In this document: positions 18,189 to 27,725 of the stretch, piece by piece
Layout of the letters: each line of letters opens with the position of its first letter
Numbering within the stretch: position 1 is the first letter of the stretch
Source of the DNA: Saprospiraceae bacterium
GTDB lineage: Bacteria; Bacteroidota; Bacteroidia; Chitinophagales; Saprospiraceae
Direction of reading: 5' to 3'
Length of the DNA: 64,000 nucleotides
NCBI GenBank assembly: GCA_020629515.1
Contig: JAHDDE010000013.1
Coordinates: 22,072 to 86,071, forward strand
Made by a program: the position numbers and the translations under genes
Notes under the pieces: generated by a model
What the model was told of the DNA's origin: nothing
Databases searched by the model: none
The model's input: the letters and a program-made list of their open reading frames with translations, nothing else

Positions 18189-18848
18189 TTATCTAATTAA
18201 ATCGCTGCTCTCAAAGGATAGTATGTAATCTGTATCGATCGACCGATAAATAAGTTCAATGGTTCCTTTCAGCTTTATTATTGGAAAAAGTAAATCCTTG
18301 CTAATAGTTTCGTTGGGTTCCAGATGGTGGGTACCCATATTAGCAGTTTTAATATAATCTAATTCACCATCAATAGAATTGATATTTCTTTTTAAGAATT
18401 TTTCTTCATCCAGAACGTAAAGCGTATTTTCTGCAGTGAACAGGATATTCTCTGCCACTGAAAGTCCTGAAGTTGCTCCGAGAGCTGTTGAAACACCGGT
18501 TGATACAATTCCCCATATTAATCTATTCTTCTTTTCTTTTTTCAAGGTTTTCTTTTCTTCAAGGAGGACATGTGTGATTTCGTGATTGGCTAATGGTTTG
18601 TAGGACTCCTTTCGTTTGATGAGATTCATTTCAAAATCACTCCTTTCTAGAGTTATATGTTGGTCTGATTTGTTGTGAATTATTGTCTCTACTATATGAT
18701 AGTTAGGCGTGGCACCAATATATACCATCTCAATTCTAAGATTTTCATCTTCAACTAAATCGAAAACTTCTTCTTGTATGACTGGTTGATAGGTGGTTGC
18801 ACATGACTGCAAAACACACATAAATAAGAAGTAATAGCAAAATTTCAT
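18189..18848 (-). CDS. Hypothetical lipoprotein
   Basis: A 219-residue predicted lipoprotein with leader MKFCYYFLFMCVLQSCATTY (lipobox LQSC). Residues about 40-95 look like a beta-strand-rich domain (RIEMVYIGATPNYHIVETII). A Lys-rich stretch follows, then a small-residue hydrophobic segment (WGIVSTGVSTALGATSGLSV), which could be a membrane-contacting helix. I do not recognise the family. It stands alone, with more than 100 bp on each side. Confidence 0.65.
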   Translation of the reverse strand: MKFCYYFLFMCVLQSCATTYQPVIQEEVFDLVEDENLRIEMVYIGATPNYHIVETIIHNKSDQHITLERSDFEMNLIKRKESYKPLANHEITHVLLEEKKTLKKEKKNRLIWGIVSTGVSTALGATSGLSVAENILFTAENTLYVLDEEKFLKRNINSIDGELDYIKTANMGTHHLEPNETISKDLLFPIIKLKGTIELIYRSIDTDYILSFESSDLIR

Positions 18849-19105
18849 ATTTCATAATTAAAAGAAAAAAATGAAACCAGCATTTCTTTTAAACTGATCA
18901 TAAAGGACTTTAACAAAAAGCTAACAGAGTGTATATGATCTTTTCGATATTAATATCGTTTATATATTGACGAATTTAAGTAGAGTGTAGAATGATTGCA
19001 CGCTCACTCTTAAGTTTGATATTGAGAATGATCTTTTCGATGTTTTGAATTGAGTATAATAGAACCTAATTGAAGTTCATCATCGAAGTTTTAAGTTTCT
19101 TATTT

Positions 19106-19137
19106 AAAGGATGGCGTTGTGCCATCCTTTTTTATTC
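19106..19137. terminator. Hairpin terminator, possibly bidirectional
   Basis: AAAGGATGGC pairs perfectly with GCCATCCTTT around GTTGT. The T run is longer on the plus strand, but the only adjacent gene is the minus-strand double-DUF2911 gene, whose stop codon abuts the hairpin. On the minus strand it runs into TTTAAATAAG. Confidence 0.7.
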
Positions 19138-20229
19138 GCTAATGAACTCAAAGGTCGCTACCGCACGTGTCGTGTCCCATGCTATGATCATGTCAGCTTT
19201 ATTATAATCCTTTTCTTCAAAAACTATAGAAAGATATTCTACTACTTCCGCCTCCCTATAACTTGGTATCTTAACCTTAACTATGTCTTTCGAGTCATCT
19301 CGATTTTCAGGACCCCAAGAAGGAATATCTTTAGAGAATATTAGGGTCCACTCATTTTTATTCACCTCAGCGTATAATCCATAATTTCCTGGGTTAACTA
19401 TTTTGTCTCCAATTTTGGCTTTTTCATTTAGGAGTATTTCTGTTGACTCATTGGCTCCTAGCCTCCATATTTTTCCATAGGGTACAAGTGAGCCAAATAC
19501 AGCTCTATTTTTTTTGGCCGGACGATGATATGCTACGGTGATTTTTGCCTTTATTTCTCTGTCATCTCCTTTGAGATAGTTTGTATAAGCGCTATTAGCA
19601 GGATAATGTGCTATATCTAACTGACTTGCATCAAGTTGATTAAATTGTATTGGATTAAAACTGATGGGAACTCGCACTCTTGTCATTTCCCATTGTATAA
19701 TAAGCTCGATATTTTTATCATCTAACTCTTGAAAAGTCATACTTAGCGCTTCCGTGCTTTCTTGAATTTCTTCTACAGGTACTTTTATTGTGGCTACTGT
19801 TTGATCTTTATCTCGATTGGCAATACCCCATATTCCTAATTCTGTTGAGAAATTTATAGTCCATTGATCCTCATGGACGACAGCCCATAAAGTATAGTTG
19901 CCAGCCTGCAAGGTAGTGCCATTGATGCCTACTGGTTGATAAAAGCTGATAGTAGTGGCTTCATTAGCACCGAGTCGCCATTCAGAGCCGTATGCGACTA
20001 ATCCGCCAAAGATATCTCGATTATTTTTTTGAGGCCTGGAGTAAAGTAACTTCGCCTTTGGAGTCATCTGTCTTTCTTCTTCTTTAAGATAATTTCTCCA
20101 GGCTACTTCTTTGGGATAATAAATCACATCCATAGGACTGGCATCAATAACAGGCCATTTATCTTCACTTTGTCCTGAAATAGTAAGACCCAGTAGATTT
20201 AAAAATATTGTTCCAATTATTATTCTCAT
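19132..20229 (-). CDS. Exported protein with two tandem DUF2911 domains
   Basis: A 365-residue exported protein (signal peptide ending LTISG). Two copies of the DUF2911 domain follow, at about residues 28-185 and 200-362. Each copy repeats Y-S/H-R-P-x-K-K/N-N-R, IFGGLVAYGSEWRLGANEAT / VFGSLVPYGKIWRLGANEST, then a G-x-Y-x-L-W/Y-A strand and a W-x-I/L-x-F-S strand. DUF2911 proteins are periplasmic or secreted and of unknown function; most that I know have one domain. It is monocistronic with a terminator at its end. Confidence 0.85.
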   Translation of the reverse strand: MRIIIGTIFLNLLGLTISGQSEDKWPVIDASPMDVIYYPKEVAWRNYLKEEERQMTPKAKLLYSRPQKNNRDIFGGLVAYGSEWRLGANEATTISFYQPVGINGTTLQAGNYTLWAVVHEDQWTINFSTELGIWGIANRDKDQTVATIKVPVEEIQESTEALSMTFQELDDKNIELIIQWEMTRVRVPISFNPIQFNQLDASQLDIAHYPANSAYTNYLKGDDREIKAKITVAYHRPAKKNRAVFGSLVPYGKIWRLGANESTEILLNEKAKIGDKIVNPGNYGLYAEVNKNEWTLIFSKDIPSWGPENRDDSKDIVKVKIPSYREAEVVEYLSIVFEEKDYNKADMIIAWDTTRAVATFEFISE

Positions 20230-20398
20230 AATAGATTTGTTATATTAATATCTGGTCGATTTTCGTTGTTATTTATCAAACGAACATAGATAATTTAGGG
20301 TGGACTATGTAATAATGTGACTTATTATATAACTGCACACTAATTTTCATCCTTAATATTGATTGATCAAAGAGACGTGATTTTATCGATGTAGATAA

Positions 20399-21679
20399 AT
20401 GAAAAAGTTTATTCGGAATATAGGCCTTTCTAAAAATCTTGATTCAGAGGTTGTTATTAAGTTACGACTGGTTCGTATTGCATTAACTATTTCTTTAATG
20501 GCCATGTTCTTCAGTATATACGTCAACACGGCGGCAGGACAGAAAATGCCTATATATGTCTATATATTTCCAATCTCGGTTATAGTCATAGGTTTTATTT
20601 TGAACGTTTTTGGCAAATATGTCGAAAGCTCATTATCTGTGATATTAGGTTTCTGTGTTTATTTTCCTTTCCAGCATTATCTCTATGGAATGGAGTCAGG
20701 TTTAAGTCCACTATTCTTAGTGATGATGGTATTCGTTATCGTTATTCTCGAAGGACATCGACTCCCAATGATTATAGCTATAGTGAGTATATTTATTTCA
20801 TATCTCGCCTCGAGATTTGCAGTAGAAATGTATGATAATCAATTGGCACATCTTGTTTCTGATTATATGAAGGATGTTTACTTTATCAGTGCTTGTTTTG
20901 TTTGTCTACTGTTATTGATAAGTGTACTTAGACTTAAAGCGAATTATTTAAAAATGACCGAAGATTTGTTGCGAGATGTGAACTCAAAAAATGAAACGCT
21001 AAAATTACAAAATGAAGAATTAGAGAATTTTGCATTCGCTACTTCACATGATTTGAAGACTCCTCTAAGAAATATCAACAGTTTTGTGGGACTTATCGAA
21101 ATGGAGTTGAATAAAGAGGGTAATTCTAAGCTCAAAGAGTATATAAATATTGTTAAGACGGGCTCTATACAGATGAGCGATACTATCGATAACATCTTAT
21201 CATTATCCAGTATTAATAAGGAGCATGAATTTGAATTCTTTTCTTTACAAGGACTAATGGACTCATTAACAAACCATTACACTGAAGCAATTAATAACGG
21301 AAAAATTAGAATTAACTATTCAAACTTGCCTGTGATCTATGGCATTAAGCGTGAAATCTCTATTATGATGATGAATCTGATAGATAATGGGATAAAGTAC
21401 AATCAACAGGAGGTGGCAAATATCAACATCGAAACGACCCAAAAACCCAATCAGTCTTGTATCTCAGTACGCGATAATGGCATTGGGATTTCTGAAGAAT
21501 ATCATGAAACCATCTATAGACCGTTCAAAAGATTGCACAGTGATAGAAAGTATAAAGGTACGGGACTGGGTCTGGCGATAGTGAAAAAAGTTGTAGACAC
21601 GCATAAGGGAGTTATTGACATACAGTCAGGAAAATCTGGGACCTGCTTTACCATTACCTTGCCCACTCAGTTTAATTAA
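20399..21679 (+). CDS. Orphan sensor histidine kinase with multi-helix membrane sensor
   Basis: A 426-residue histidine kinase. Residues about 25-185 hold five to six hydrophobic helices with hardly any periplasmic domain. A short coiled coil follows (LRDVNSKNETLKLQNEELENF), then HisKA with the phospho-acceptor in FATSHDLKTPLRN, and the ATPase domain with MNLIDNGIKYN (N box), RDNGIGI (G1) and GTGLGLAI (G2). No response regulator is next to it. It lies 53 bp upstream of the MutS-like gene on the same strand. The signal is unknown; a membrane-state or small-molecule sensor is possible. Confidence 0.9.
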   Translation: MKKFIRNIGLSKNLDSEVVIKLRLVRIALTISLMAMFFSIYVNTAAGQKMPIYVYIFPISVIVIGFILNVFGKYVESSLSVILGFCVYFPFQHYLYGMESGLSPLFLVMMVFVIVILEGHRLPMIIAIVSIFISYLASRFAVEMYDNQLAHLVSDYMKDVYFISACFVCLLLLISVLRLKANYLKMTEDLLRDVNSKNETLKLQNEELENFAFATSHDLKTPLRNINSFVGLIEMELNKEGNSKLKEYINIVKTGSIQMSDTIDNILSLSSINKEHEFEFFSLQGLMDSLTNHYTEAINNGKIRINYSNLPVIYGIKREISIMMMNLIDNGIKYNQQEVANINIETTQKPNQSCISVRDNGIGISEEYHETIYRPFKRLHSDRKYKGTGLGLAIVKKVVDTHKGVIDIQSGKSGTCFTITLPTQFN

Positions 21680-21732
21680 AGCTAATCTCATTTTAATAGG
21701 AATTTATCATCTTGTGCCTTATTACCTAAAAT

Positions 21733-23559
21733 ATGGCTGATCCAGAATTGATTCAATTTTATAAAGGAAGAGTTGAGCATGCTCAAAAACTTATAGCGGC
21801 GCATGAGAGTAGAGGATTTCGTCTATCACTCTTAAGACTATTTATATTGATCGCAACATTCGTTGGCTTGTTTTTTCTTGAAGGACTTCCAGGATATATT
21901 TTCTTATCGTGGATTGTCTTCGGCATTATTCTCTTCTTGTATGTGGTATTAGTTCAAAAAAAATCAGATAAAATTGTAAATAGAGAAAAAAAGAGTGTTC
22001 AAATAAATGAAAATGAGATTAGCTGTCTAAGTAATTTTGAAAACTGTTATTACGATGGCAATTCATTTAGGCGAGGGGATCATTTTTATAGTGAAGATTT
22101 GGATGTATTTGGCCCTTATTCTTTGTTCGGATTAATCAATCGATGTAGTACTTATCAAGGTCATAAGTTGTTGAGCGAATGGTTGTCCACAACATCAGAA
22201 TTTTCTGAGATTGAATCAAGAACAAAAGCAGTAAAAGACTTAGAGCAAAGTGTTGATTGGCGGCATAATCTGGCTAACGCACTTTTAGAAGTAGAAGATC
22301 ACTCATTGGATCCATCGGAGGCGATTGATGATTTATTAGCACAGCCCTTAGATTTTGTTAAAAGCACCACTTTAGGTGTCTGGATTAGGCTGATTCCATT
22401 TTTATGGATATCGATACTTGTATATTATTTTATTGACAGTACTAAAGCTGAGTTTTGCGCCACTATTTTAGCTTCCATCAATCTATTGACTACATTTTAT
22501 TATGGTAAGAAAGTATCAGTAGTACAGAATTCCATTAGCTCAGCTTTTGCCTCACTTGGTCATTATGTCGCAAGCATTAGGCTCATTGTAAATCATGAAT
22601 TTACAGCTGAATATCTCAATGAAGAAATAATAAAGTTAAGGTCAAAAAAAACTAATGCATCTCATGTCGTTGAAAATCTGAGTCAGTTAAAGCGAATCAT
22701 CGATTTGTTGGATTATAGATTAAATATGTTTGTCGGTGTGTTACTCAATGTGCTTTTACTTTGGGACCTTCGCATAGTGCAGCGATTGGAAAATTGGCAA
22801 TCATCCAATAAAGAGGTGAGTAAAGAAATATTTCTGTTAATTGGTAAAGTAGAGGCCATTTCAAGTTTAGCTAACTGGTCATTTAATCATCAACAATATA
22901 ATTATGCTTCTATCCTAAGCGCAGATTTTCATTTTGAAGCAATTGGTATGAGTCATCCTTTATTGGAATTGCAAACCAATATCCCTAATGATTTTTCAAA
23001 ACATAATAATGATTTTATCACGATCATTACTGGCTCTAATATGTCAGGGAAGAGCACCTTTCTACGAACCATTGGATTAAATTTAATTTTAGCCTATGCT
23101 GGTACTCGAACATATGCCAGAGAATTGAGTGCATCTGTGTTTGAATTGATCACTTATATGAGAATTAAGGATGCGCTTGAAGAAAATGTGAGTACGTTTA
23201 AAGCGGAATTAAATAGAATCGAATTAATTCTAAAAGAACTTAATAAAGGAACCAATGCTCTATTATTAATCGATGAGATGCTACGAGGTACCAATTCAAG
23301 AGATAAGCTGAAAGGATCTATCGGTATCACTAAGAAATTACTTACACTTAAGGCATATGCTATAATTGCGACCCATGATATAAAGCTTGCTGAGCTAGGA
23401 GAAGAATATAAGGATGAGATAAAGAATTATTTTTTTGATATCAACTTCCATGATGGTGACTTAAGATTTGATTACAAGATCAAGAATGGAATTTGCCAAA
23501 ATTTTAATGCGTCTTACTTGATAAGTCAGTTAGGGATTAAAATGGACGACGACTTATAA
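21733..23559 (+). CDS. Membrane-anchored MutS-family ATPase
   Basis: A 608-residue protein. The C-terminal third is a MutS ATPase domain: Walker A TGSNMSGKSTFLRTIGLN, NVSTFKAELNRI, Walker B ALLLIDEMLRGTNS and IATHDIKLAEL. The middle resembles the MutS core/lever (residues about 110-400). The DNA mismatch-recognition domain of MutS1 and the Smr endonuclease of MutS2 are both missing. Instead there are hydrophobic helices near the N-terminus (LFILIATFVGLFFL, IFLSWIVFGIILFLYVVLV) and another pair near residues 220-260. This fits the MutS-like membrane proteins common in Bacteroidota, whose role is not established. Do not call it MutS1. Confidence 0.85.
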   Translation: MADPELIQFYKGRVEHAQKLIAAHESRGFRLSLLRLFILIATFVGLFFLEGLPGYIFLSWIVFGIILFLYVVLVQKKSDKIVNREKKSVQINENEISCLSNFENCYYDGNSFRRGDHFYSEDLDVFGPYSLFGLINRCSTYQGHKLLSEWLSTTSEFSEIESRTKAVKDLEQSVDWRHNLANALLEVEDHSLDPSEAIDDLLAQPLDFVKSTTLGVWIRLIPFLWISILVYYFIDSTKAEFCATILASINLLTTFYYGKKVSVVQNSISSAFASLGHYVASIRLIVNHEFTAEYLNEEIIKLRSKKTNASHVVENLSQLKRIIDLLDYRLNMFVGVLLNVLLLWDLRIVQRLENWQSSNKEVSKEIFLLIGKVEAISSLANWSFNHQQYNYASILSADFHFEAIGMSHPLLELQTNIPNDFSKHNNDFITIITGSNMSGKSTFLRTIGLNLILAYAGTRTYARELSASVFELITYMRIKDALEENVSTFKAELNRIELILKELNKGTNALLLIDEMLRGTNSRDKLKGSIGITKKLLTLKAYAIIATHDIKLAELGEEYKDEIKNYFFDINFHDGDLRFDYKIKNGICQNFNASYLISQLGIKMDDDL

Positions 23560-23708
23560 ATACCATTATACAATCCCGATATTTGATACAATAATTTTGG
23601 CTCTATTTATCAATTATTAAGTATTAGTAAACTATTTGATAAAAGTCTTGTTACACCTGCAAGTTTTACTATCATTTAGTAAAGTTGCCATATATTTGTA
23701 ATTCTATT

Positions 23709-24008
23709 ATGAAATTATACGTTACACTCATTTTTGCGTTATTGCTTTCAATCTGTGCAAAGGAAGTATCAGTAATGATGCATTGTGGCGGCGATAGCTT
23801 TCATTTAGATGTAATAGGAGATATTGAGGGCGAGCAAGAGAGTGAAAAAGAGTCGGAAGATATCAAAGAAAAAACAGAAAAAATCAACCAAGGAGTTCTT
23901 ACGACTTTATGGTTTGAAACCAAGAATAGAGAAAATAAATTATATGTTCTTTTAAAGAACAATATTGCACACAGGGAGATTGTCGATCCGCCTCCCGAGT
24001 TATCGTAG
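23709..24008 (+). CDS. Small exported or membrane-anchored hypothetical protein
   Basis: A 99-residue product if started at the ATG at 23709; the ORF-track TTG at 23685 overlaps a TATATTTG promoter-like box and adds eight poorly fitting residues. It opens with a hydrophobic leader (LYVTLIFALLLSIC), followed by MMHCGGDSFHLDV, a very charged Glu/Lys stretch (residues 40-60), and a proline-rich end (DPPPELS). I do not recognise the family. It lies about 100 bp upstream of the SulP gene on the same strand. Confidence 0.5.
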   Translation: MKLYVTLIFALLLSICAKEVSVMMHCGGDSFHLDVIGDIEGEQESEKESEDIKEKTEKINQGVLTTLWFETKNRENKLYVLLKNNIAHREIVDPPPELS

Positions 24009-24050
24009 CATAATCCTTTTCACACAAGTCATTTAGGACTATTCATCATT

Positions 24051-24070
24051 CAAGTACAAAACTGTACTTG
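24051..24070 (+). promoter_or_regulatory. Perfect inverted repeat upstream of the SulP gene
   Basis: CAAGTACA-AAAC-TGTACTTG is a perfect 8-bp dyad centred about 48 bp before the SulP start. No T run follows, so an operator or a 5-prime leader hairpin is more likely than a terminator. Confidence 0.5.
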
Positions 24071-24108
24071 TCGTTTCATTTATAAATGTTTTTAAACTTT
24101 TAAATCTT

Positions 24109-25731
24109 ATGAATTCATCAAATCCGAATTCAATATTTGGTAATCTAAAAAATGATTTACCTGCAAGTATTATAGTATTTTTGGTTGCCGTTCCGCTATG
24201 TTTAGGTATCGCCTTAGCCTCTGGAGCTCCTTTGTTTTCTGGTATAATCGCTGGTATTATTGGTGGTATAGTAGTAGGTGCTTTAAGTGGGTCTGCATTA
24301 GGGGTGAGTGGTCCTGCGGCTGGTTTGGCTGTAATTGTGTTGTCAGCCATTAATGAATTAGGTTCCTTTGAAATATTTTTATTGGCAGTCGTCATCGGTG
24401 GAGTCTTCCAACTTACATTAGGATTTCTCCAGGCTGGGATCATAGGGTATTATTTCCCTTCGTCCGTGATTAATGGTATGTTATCTGGTATCGGTATCAT
24501 CATCATCTTAAAGCAGATTCCGCATGCTTTTGGTTATGACAAAGATTATGAGGGCAGCTTGGCGTTCAATCAGCCTGATGGGCAAAATACTATCTCAGAA
24601 CTATTTAATCTGACCGAGTATATCACTCCAGGGGCAATTACAATAACCTTGGTTTCTATGGCTATATTATTACTATGGGAGACTTCATTCATGAAGAATA
24701 TAAAATTATTCAAACTTATCCAAGGTCCATTAGTCGTGGTAACTATAGGTGTTTTACTTAATTTGGCATTCTCAGGAACTTCCATGGCCTTAGCTGATGA
24801 CCAGATAGTATCTATCCCAGTTGCGGATAGTATATCGGGTTTCTTCAGCCAATTTACTTTCCCAGACTTTTCTCATTTGACTAATCCTCAGGTGTATATT
24901 ATTGGTATGACTATAGCAGTTGTAGCCAGTTTGGAGACATTGTTATGTCTTGAAGCTACCGATAAGTTGGATCCGGAAAAGAGAGTCTCACCTGCCAATC
25001 GAGAATTGAAAGCCCAAGGTGTGGGAAATATTGTTTCTGGATTGATAGGAGGATTACCGATAACCCAAGTAATAGTAAGGAGTTCAGTAAATATCCAGTC
25101 TGGAGGAAAAACGAAAATGTCAGCAATAGCTCATGGGGTAATATTGTTCTCTTGTGCTATGTTCATACCATTTGTATTAAACCTTATCCCTTTAGCAAGC
25201 TTAGCGGCCATATTATTTATGGTGGGCTACAAGTTAGCAAAGCCTGCAGTATTCAAAAAAATGTACAATCTGGGATGGAGCTCATTTGTCCCTTTTATTG
25301 CAACAATTTTAGGTATCGTATTTACTGATTTATTGATGGGTATAGGAATTGGTTTAGCTGTGGCGATCTACTATGTACTTTACAACAACTACCGAAAGCC
25401 ATTCTTATTTGAGCTAGAGGATCACATTGATGAAGGAGGTGAGATCAGAATAGAATTGGCAGAAGATGTAACCTTCTTAAATAAAGCCAACATTCAAAGA
25501 GCACTCATGCAGGTGCCAGAAAAAGCAAAAGTGGTTATAGATGCAACAAGATCTATAAATATAGACCCGGATGTGATTGAGATAATAGAGGAATTTGAAG
25601 TACAGGCTAAGGCTAAAGAAATAGAGCTGACCATATTAGAAAGAAAGAGAAAAGGAATGAATCATTCACCTAATAAGCTCTTTGAAAATGTAGTAGCTAA
25701 TCATAAGGATATTACGCTTAAGGCAAGTTAG
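24109..25731 (+). CDS. SulP-family inorganic anion transporter
   Basis: A 540-residue inner-membrane SulP/SLC26 transporter. It opens with NDLPASIIVFLVAVPLCLGIALASGAP, followed by SALGVSGPAAGLAVIV, the GGLPITQVIVRSSVNIQSGG block and about 12 hydrophobic segments. A short STAS-like domain occupies residues about 435-520 (RIELAEDVTFLNKANIQRAL, KVVIDATRSINID). SulP proteins carry sulfate, bicarbonate, chloride and similar anions. The next gene, 54 bp away on the same strand, is a beta-carbonic anhydrase, which makes bicarbonate (or carbonate) the likeliest substrate. That inference rests on context; the sequence does not fix the substrate. Confidence 0.9.
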   Translation: MNSSNPNSIFGNLKNDLPASIIVFLVAVPLCLGIALASGAPLFSGIIAGIIGGIVVGALSGSALGVSGPAAGLAVIVLSAINELGSFEIFLLAVVIGGVFQLTLGFLQAGIIGYYFPSSVINGMLSGIGIIIILKQIPHAFGYDKDYEGSLAFNQPDGQNTISELFNLTEYITPGAITITLVSMAILLLWETSFMKNIKLFKLIQGPLVVVTIGVLLNLAFSGTSMALADDQIVSIPVADSISGFFSQFTFPDFSHLTNPQVYIIGMTIAVVASLETLLCLEATDKLDPEKRVSPANRELKAQGVGNIVSGLIGGLPITQVIVRSSVNIQSGGKTKMSAIAHGVILFSCAMFIPFVLNLIPLASLAAILFMVGYKLAKPAVFKKMYNLGWSSFVPFIATILGIVFTDLLMGIGIGLAVAIYYVLYNNYRKPFLFELEDHIDEGGEIRIELAEDVTFLNKANIQRALMQVPEKAKVVIDATRSINIDPDVIEIIEEFEVQAKAKEIELTILERKRKGMNHSPNKLFENVVANHKDITLKAS

Positions 25732-25785
25732 AATCAATCAATCAAACAATACAATCATTAATAACAATATAAATAGAAAAATATC

Positions 25786-26424
25786 ATGGAACTATCAGTA
25801 GGAATGACTCAGAGTAAAGAATCTCAAAGTTTCATATCCCCAGAAATGGCTGTACAACTCCTTAAAGATGGTAATAAGAGATTTTTAGCAAAGTCTTCTG
25901 CCAATCGAGATTTAGGAGGGCAAGTAAAGGCAACCAGTACTGGTCAATATCCTTTTGCTTCTATAGTGAGCTGTATAGACTCAAGGATTCCAACAGAGAT
26001 CGTATTTGATCAAGGAATCGGAGATGTGTTTAATGCTCGTGTGGCGGGTAACTTTGTAAATGAAGATATATTGGGTAGTTTAGAATTCGCCTGCAAATTA
26101 GCGGGATCTAAAGTAATCGTAATTATGGGCCATACTTCTTGTGGAGCTGTCAAAGGTGCATGTGATCATGCTAAATTGGGAAACTTGACTCAAATGCTTG
26201 ATAAAATAATGCCAGCAGTAAATAACATCAAAACGTCACCAAATGAAGACAGGTCCTCTGCTAATCTTGATTTTGTCAACAAAGTGGCAGTTGAGAATGT
26301 CAAGCTCACAATAGCGAAATTAAAATCGGACAGCCCTGTTTTAAATGATATGTTGACGGCAGGAGAGATTGATGTAGTCGGAGCCATGTATGATGTTAAA
26401 ACTGGAGAAGTTACCTTTATATAA
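25786..26424 (+). CDS. Beta-class carbonic anhydrase
   Basis: A 212-residue zinc enzyme interconverting carbon dioxide and bicarbonate. The zinc ligands are visible: Cys and Asp in SCIDSRIPTE, then His and Cys in MGHTSCGAVKGA. NARVAGNFVNEDILGSLEFA matches the beta-CA core. There is no signal peptide, so it should be cytoplasmic. It is coupled with the SulP transporter and followed by a strong terminator, so the two genes form one unit. Confidence 0.95.
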   Translation: MELSVGMTQSKESQSFISPEMAVQLLKDGNKRFLAKSSANRDLGGQVKATSTGQYPFASIVSCIDSRIPTEIVFDQGIGDVFNARVAGNFVNEDILGSLEFACKLAGSKVIVIMGHTSCGAVKGACDHAKLGNLTQMLDKIMPAVNNIKTSPNEDRSSANLDFVNKVAVENVKLTIAKLKSDSPVLNDMLTAGEIDVVGAMYDVKTGEVTFI

Positions 26425-26463
26425 TAGCGATTAAGGTAGATAAGCTTAACCTTTAAAAATTAG

Positions 26464-26499
26464 AAAAGAGCATTCGAATTTTACGAATGCTCTTTTTTT
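26464..26499 (+). terminator. Intrinsic terminator of the SulP / carbonic anhydrase unit
   Basis: AAAAGAGCATTCG pairs with CGAATGCTCTTTT around a 7-base loop and is followed by further T. It lies 40 bp after the carbonic anhydrase stop. Confidence 0.88.
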
Positions 26500-26520
26500 A
26501 TTTTACATCGATTATGTAAC

Positions 26521-26555
26521 TTTTTGATATACCATCTTAGTCATTATTACATTTG
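26521..26555 (+). promoter_or_regulatory. Bacteroidota-type promoter of the GH113-like gene
   Basis: TTTTTG, a 21-bp spacer and TACATTTG match the -33/-7 consensus. The ATG is 43 bp after the -7 box. Confidence 0.7.
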
Positions 26556-26598
26556 ATTGAAAAGAAGGCCATTTTGACTGCTTTTTGAACCCAATAAT

Positions 26599-27669
26599 AT
26601 GCACCACTCTTTTTATAAGTTGATCTCGTTTTTGATTTTAGGGGGTATATTCTTATTCAGTTTTGTTAGTACGATTGACGAGCATGCTTATAACGAAGAA
26701 GGCTTCTTACTCAATAAACAAAAAGGTGCTCACATATTTGGCCCAATTGATTCTATAAGTATGTGTGAGTTCCATAATCTTAATATCGAATGGATTACTT
26801 TGGTTTCGTGGGGATTTCAAGAAAACGTAATGAGCGGCAATATAGTCCACCATCATGGAGATAGTGCTCAGATGTGGCAGCGTGATAGCCAGTGGGTCAA
26901 TCGAATCAATACTATTAGAGAGAATGGATTCAAAGTATTCTTGAAGCCACATATATGGATTGATGAGGTTAAAGAAGGGGAATGGCGCTCTGAGATTCAT
27001 CCGCATTCTGCTGATGGGTTAAAATTGTGGCAAGTGGGATATAGAGAGTTTATACTAAGATATGCTGCTATAGCAGCAAAGTCTCACGTTGATATGTTCT
27101 GTATAGGTACAGAATTTACTAAAATGACCAAACTTTATCCAGAATATTGGTCTGCATTGATAAAAGAAGTAAGAGCAGTATATAAAGGGCCATTGGTCTA
27201 TGCGGCTAACTGGTATAAAGAGTATGAGCAAGTGACTTTTTGGGATGAATTAGATTTTATAGGAGTACAAGCTTATTTTCCATTGGTGGACCATGATAAT
27301 CCAACTTCAGACCAACTAAGGAAAGGATGGAAGAAATATCGTAAATCTCTCAAGAAAATGAGCAACTCATTGGATAAGAGAATCATATTTACCGAGATGG
27401 GTTATAAAAGTACTTCTGATGGCGCCTCGAGACCATGGGAATGGATTGATTATTCAGTAGAAAATGAGGAGAACTATTCGCTGCTTACGCAGGCCAACTG
27501 TTATAGTGCATTTTTTGAAATGGTTTGGCCGCAAGAATGGTTCGCTGGAGTACATTTATGGCAGATGAGATCTGATGATAGAAGAGATGAAAGATGGAAT
27601 AAATATGACTTTACACCATTAAACAAACCAGCAGAAAGGATAATTCAAGAAGAATTTGGGAAGCCTTAG
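26599..27669 (+). CDS. Glycoside hydrolase, GH113-like (beta-mannanase type)
   Basis: A 356-residue TIM-barrel glycosidase. The N-terminal hydrophobic segment (LISFLILGGIFLFSFVS) is a signal peptide or anchor. The barrel shows IEWITLVSWGFQ, VFLKPHIWID, the acid/base candidate in MFCIGTEFTKM, the strand DFIGVQAYFPL and the nucleophile candidate in IIFTEMGYKST. The two catalytic glutamates (GTE and FTE) fit GH113 beta-mannanases. GH113-like proteins in Bacteroidota are often not proven mannanases, so the substrate is open. There is no PUL context (no SusC/D). Confidence 0.82.
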   Translation: MHHSFYKLISFLILGGIFLFSFVSTIDEHAYNEEGFLLNKQKGAHIFGPIDSISMCEFHNLNIEWITLVSWGFQENVMSGNIVHHHGDSAQMWQRDSQWVNRINTIRENGFKVFLKPHIWIDEVKEGEWRSEIHPHSADGLKLWQVGYREFILRYAAIAAKSHVDMFCIGTEFTKMTKLYPEYWSALIKEVRAVYKGPLVYAANWYKEYEQVTFWDELDFIGVQAYFPLVDHDNPTSDQLRKGWKKYRKSLKKMSNSLDKRIIFTEMGYKSTSDGASRPWEWIDYSVENEENYSLLTQANCYSAFFEMVWPQEWFAGVHLWQMRSDDRRDERWNKYDFTPLNKPAERIIQEEFGKP

Positions 27670-27725
27670 AAAAAGCGACTTTAGAGACTTCATAATTTTG
27701 TAATTTCCCAAACATTAAGATCTCC

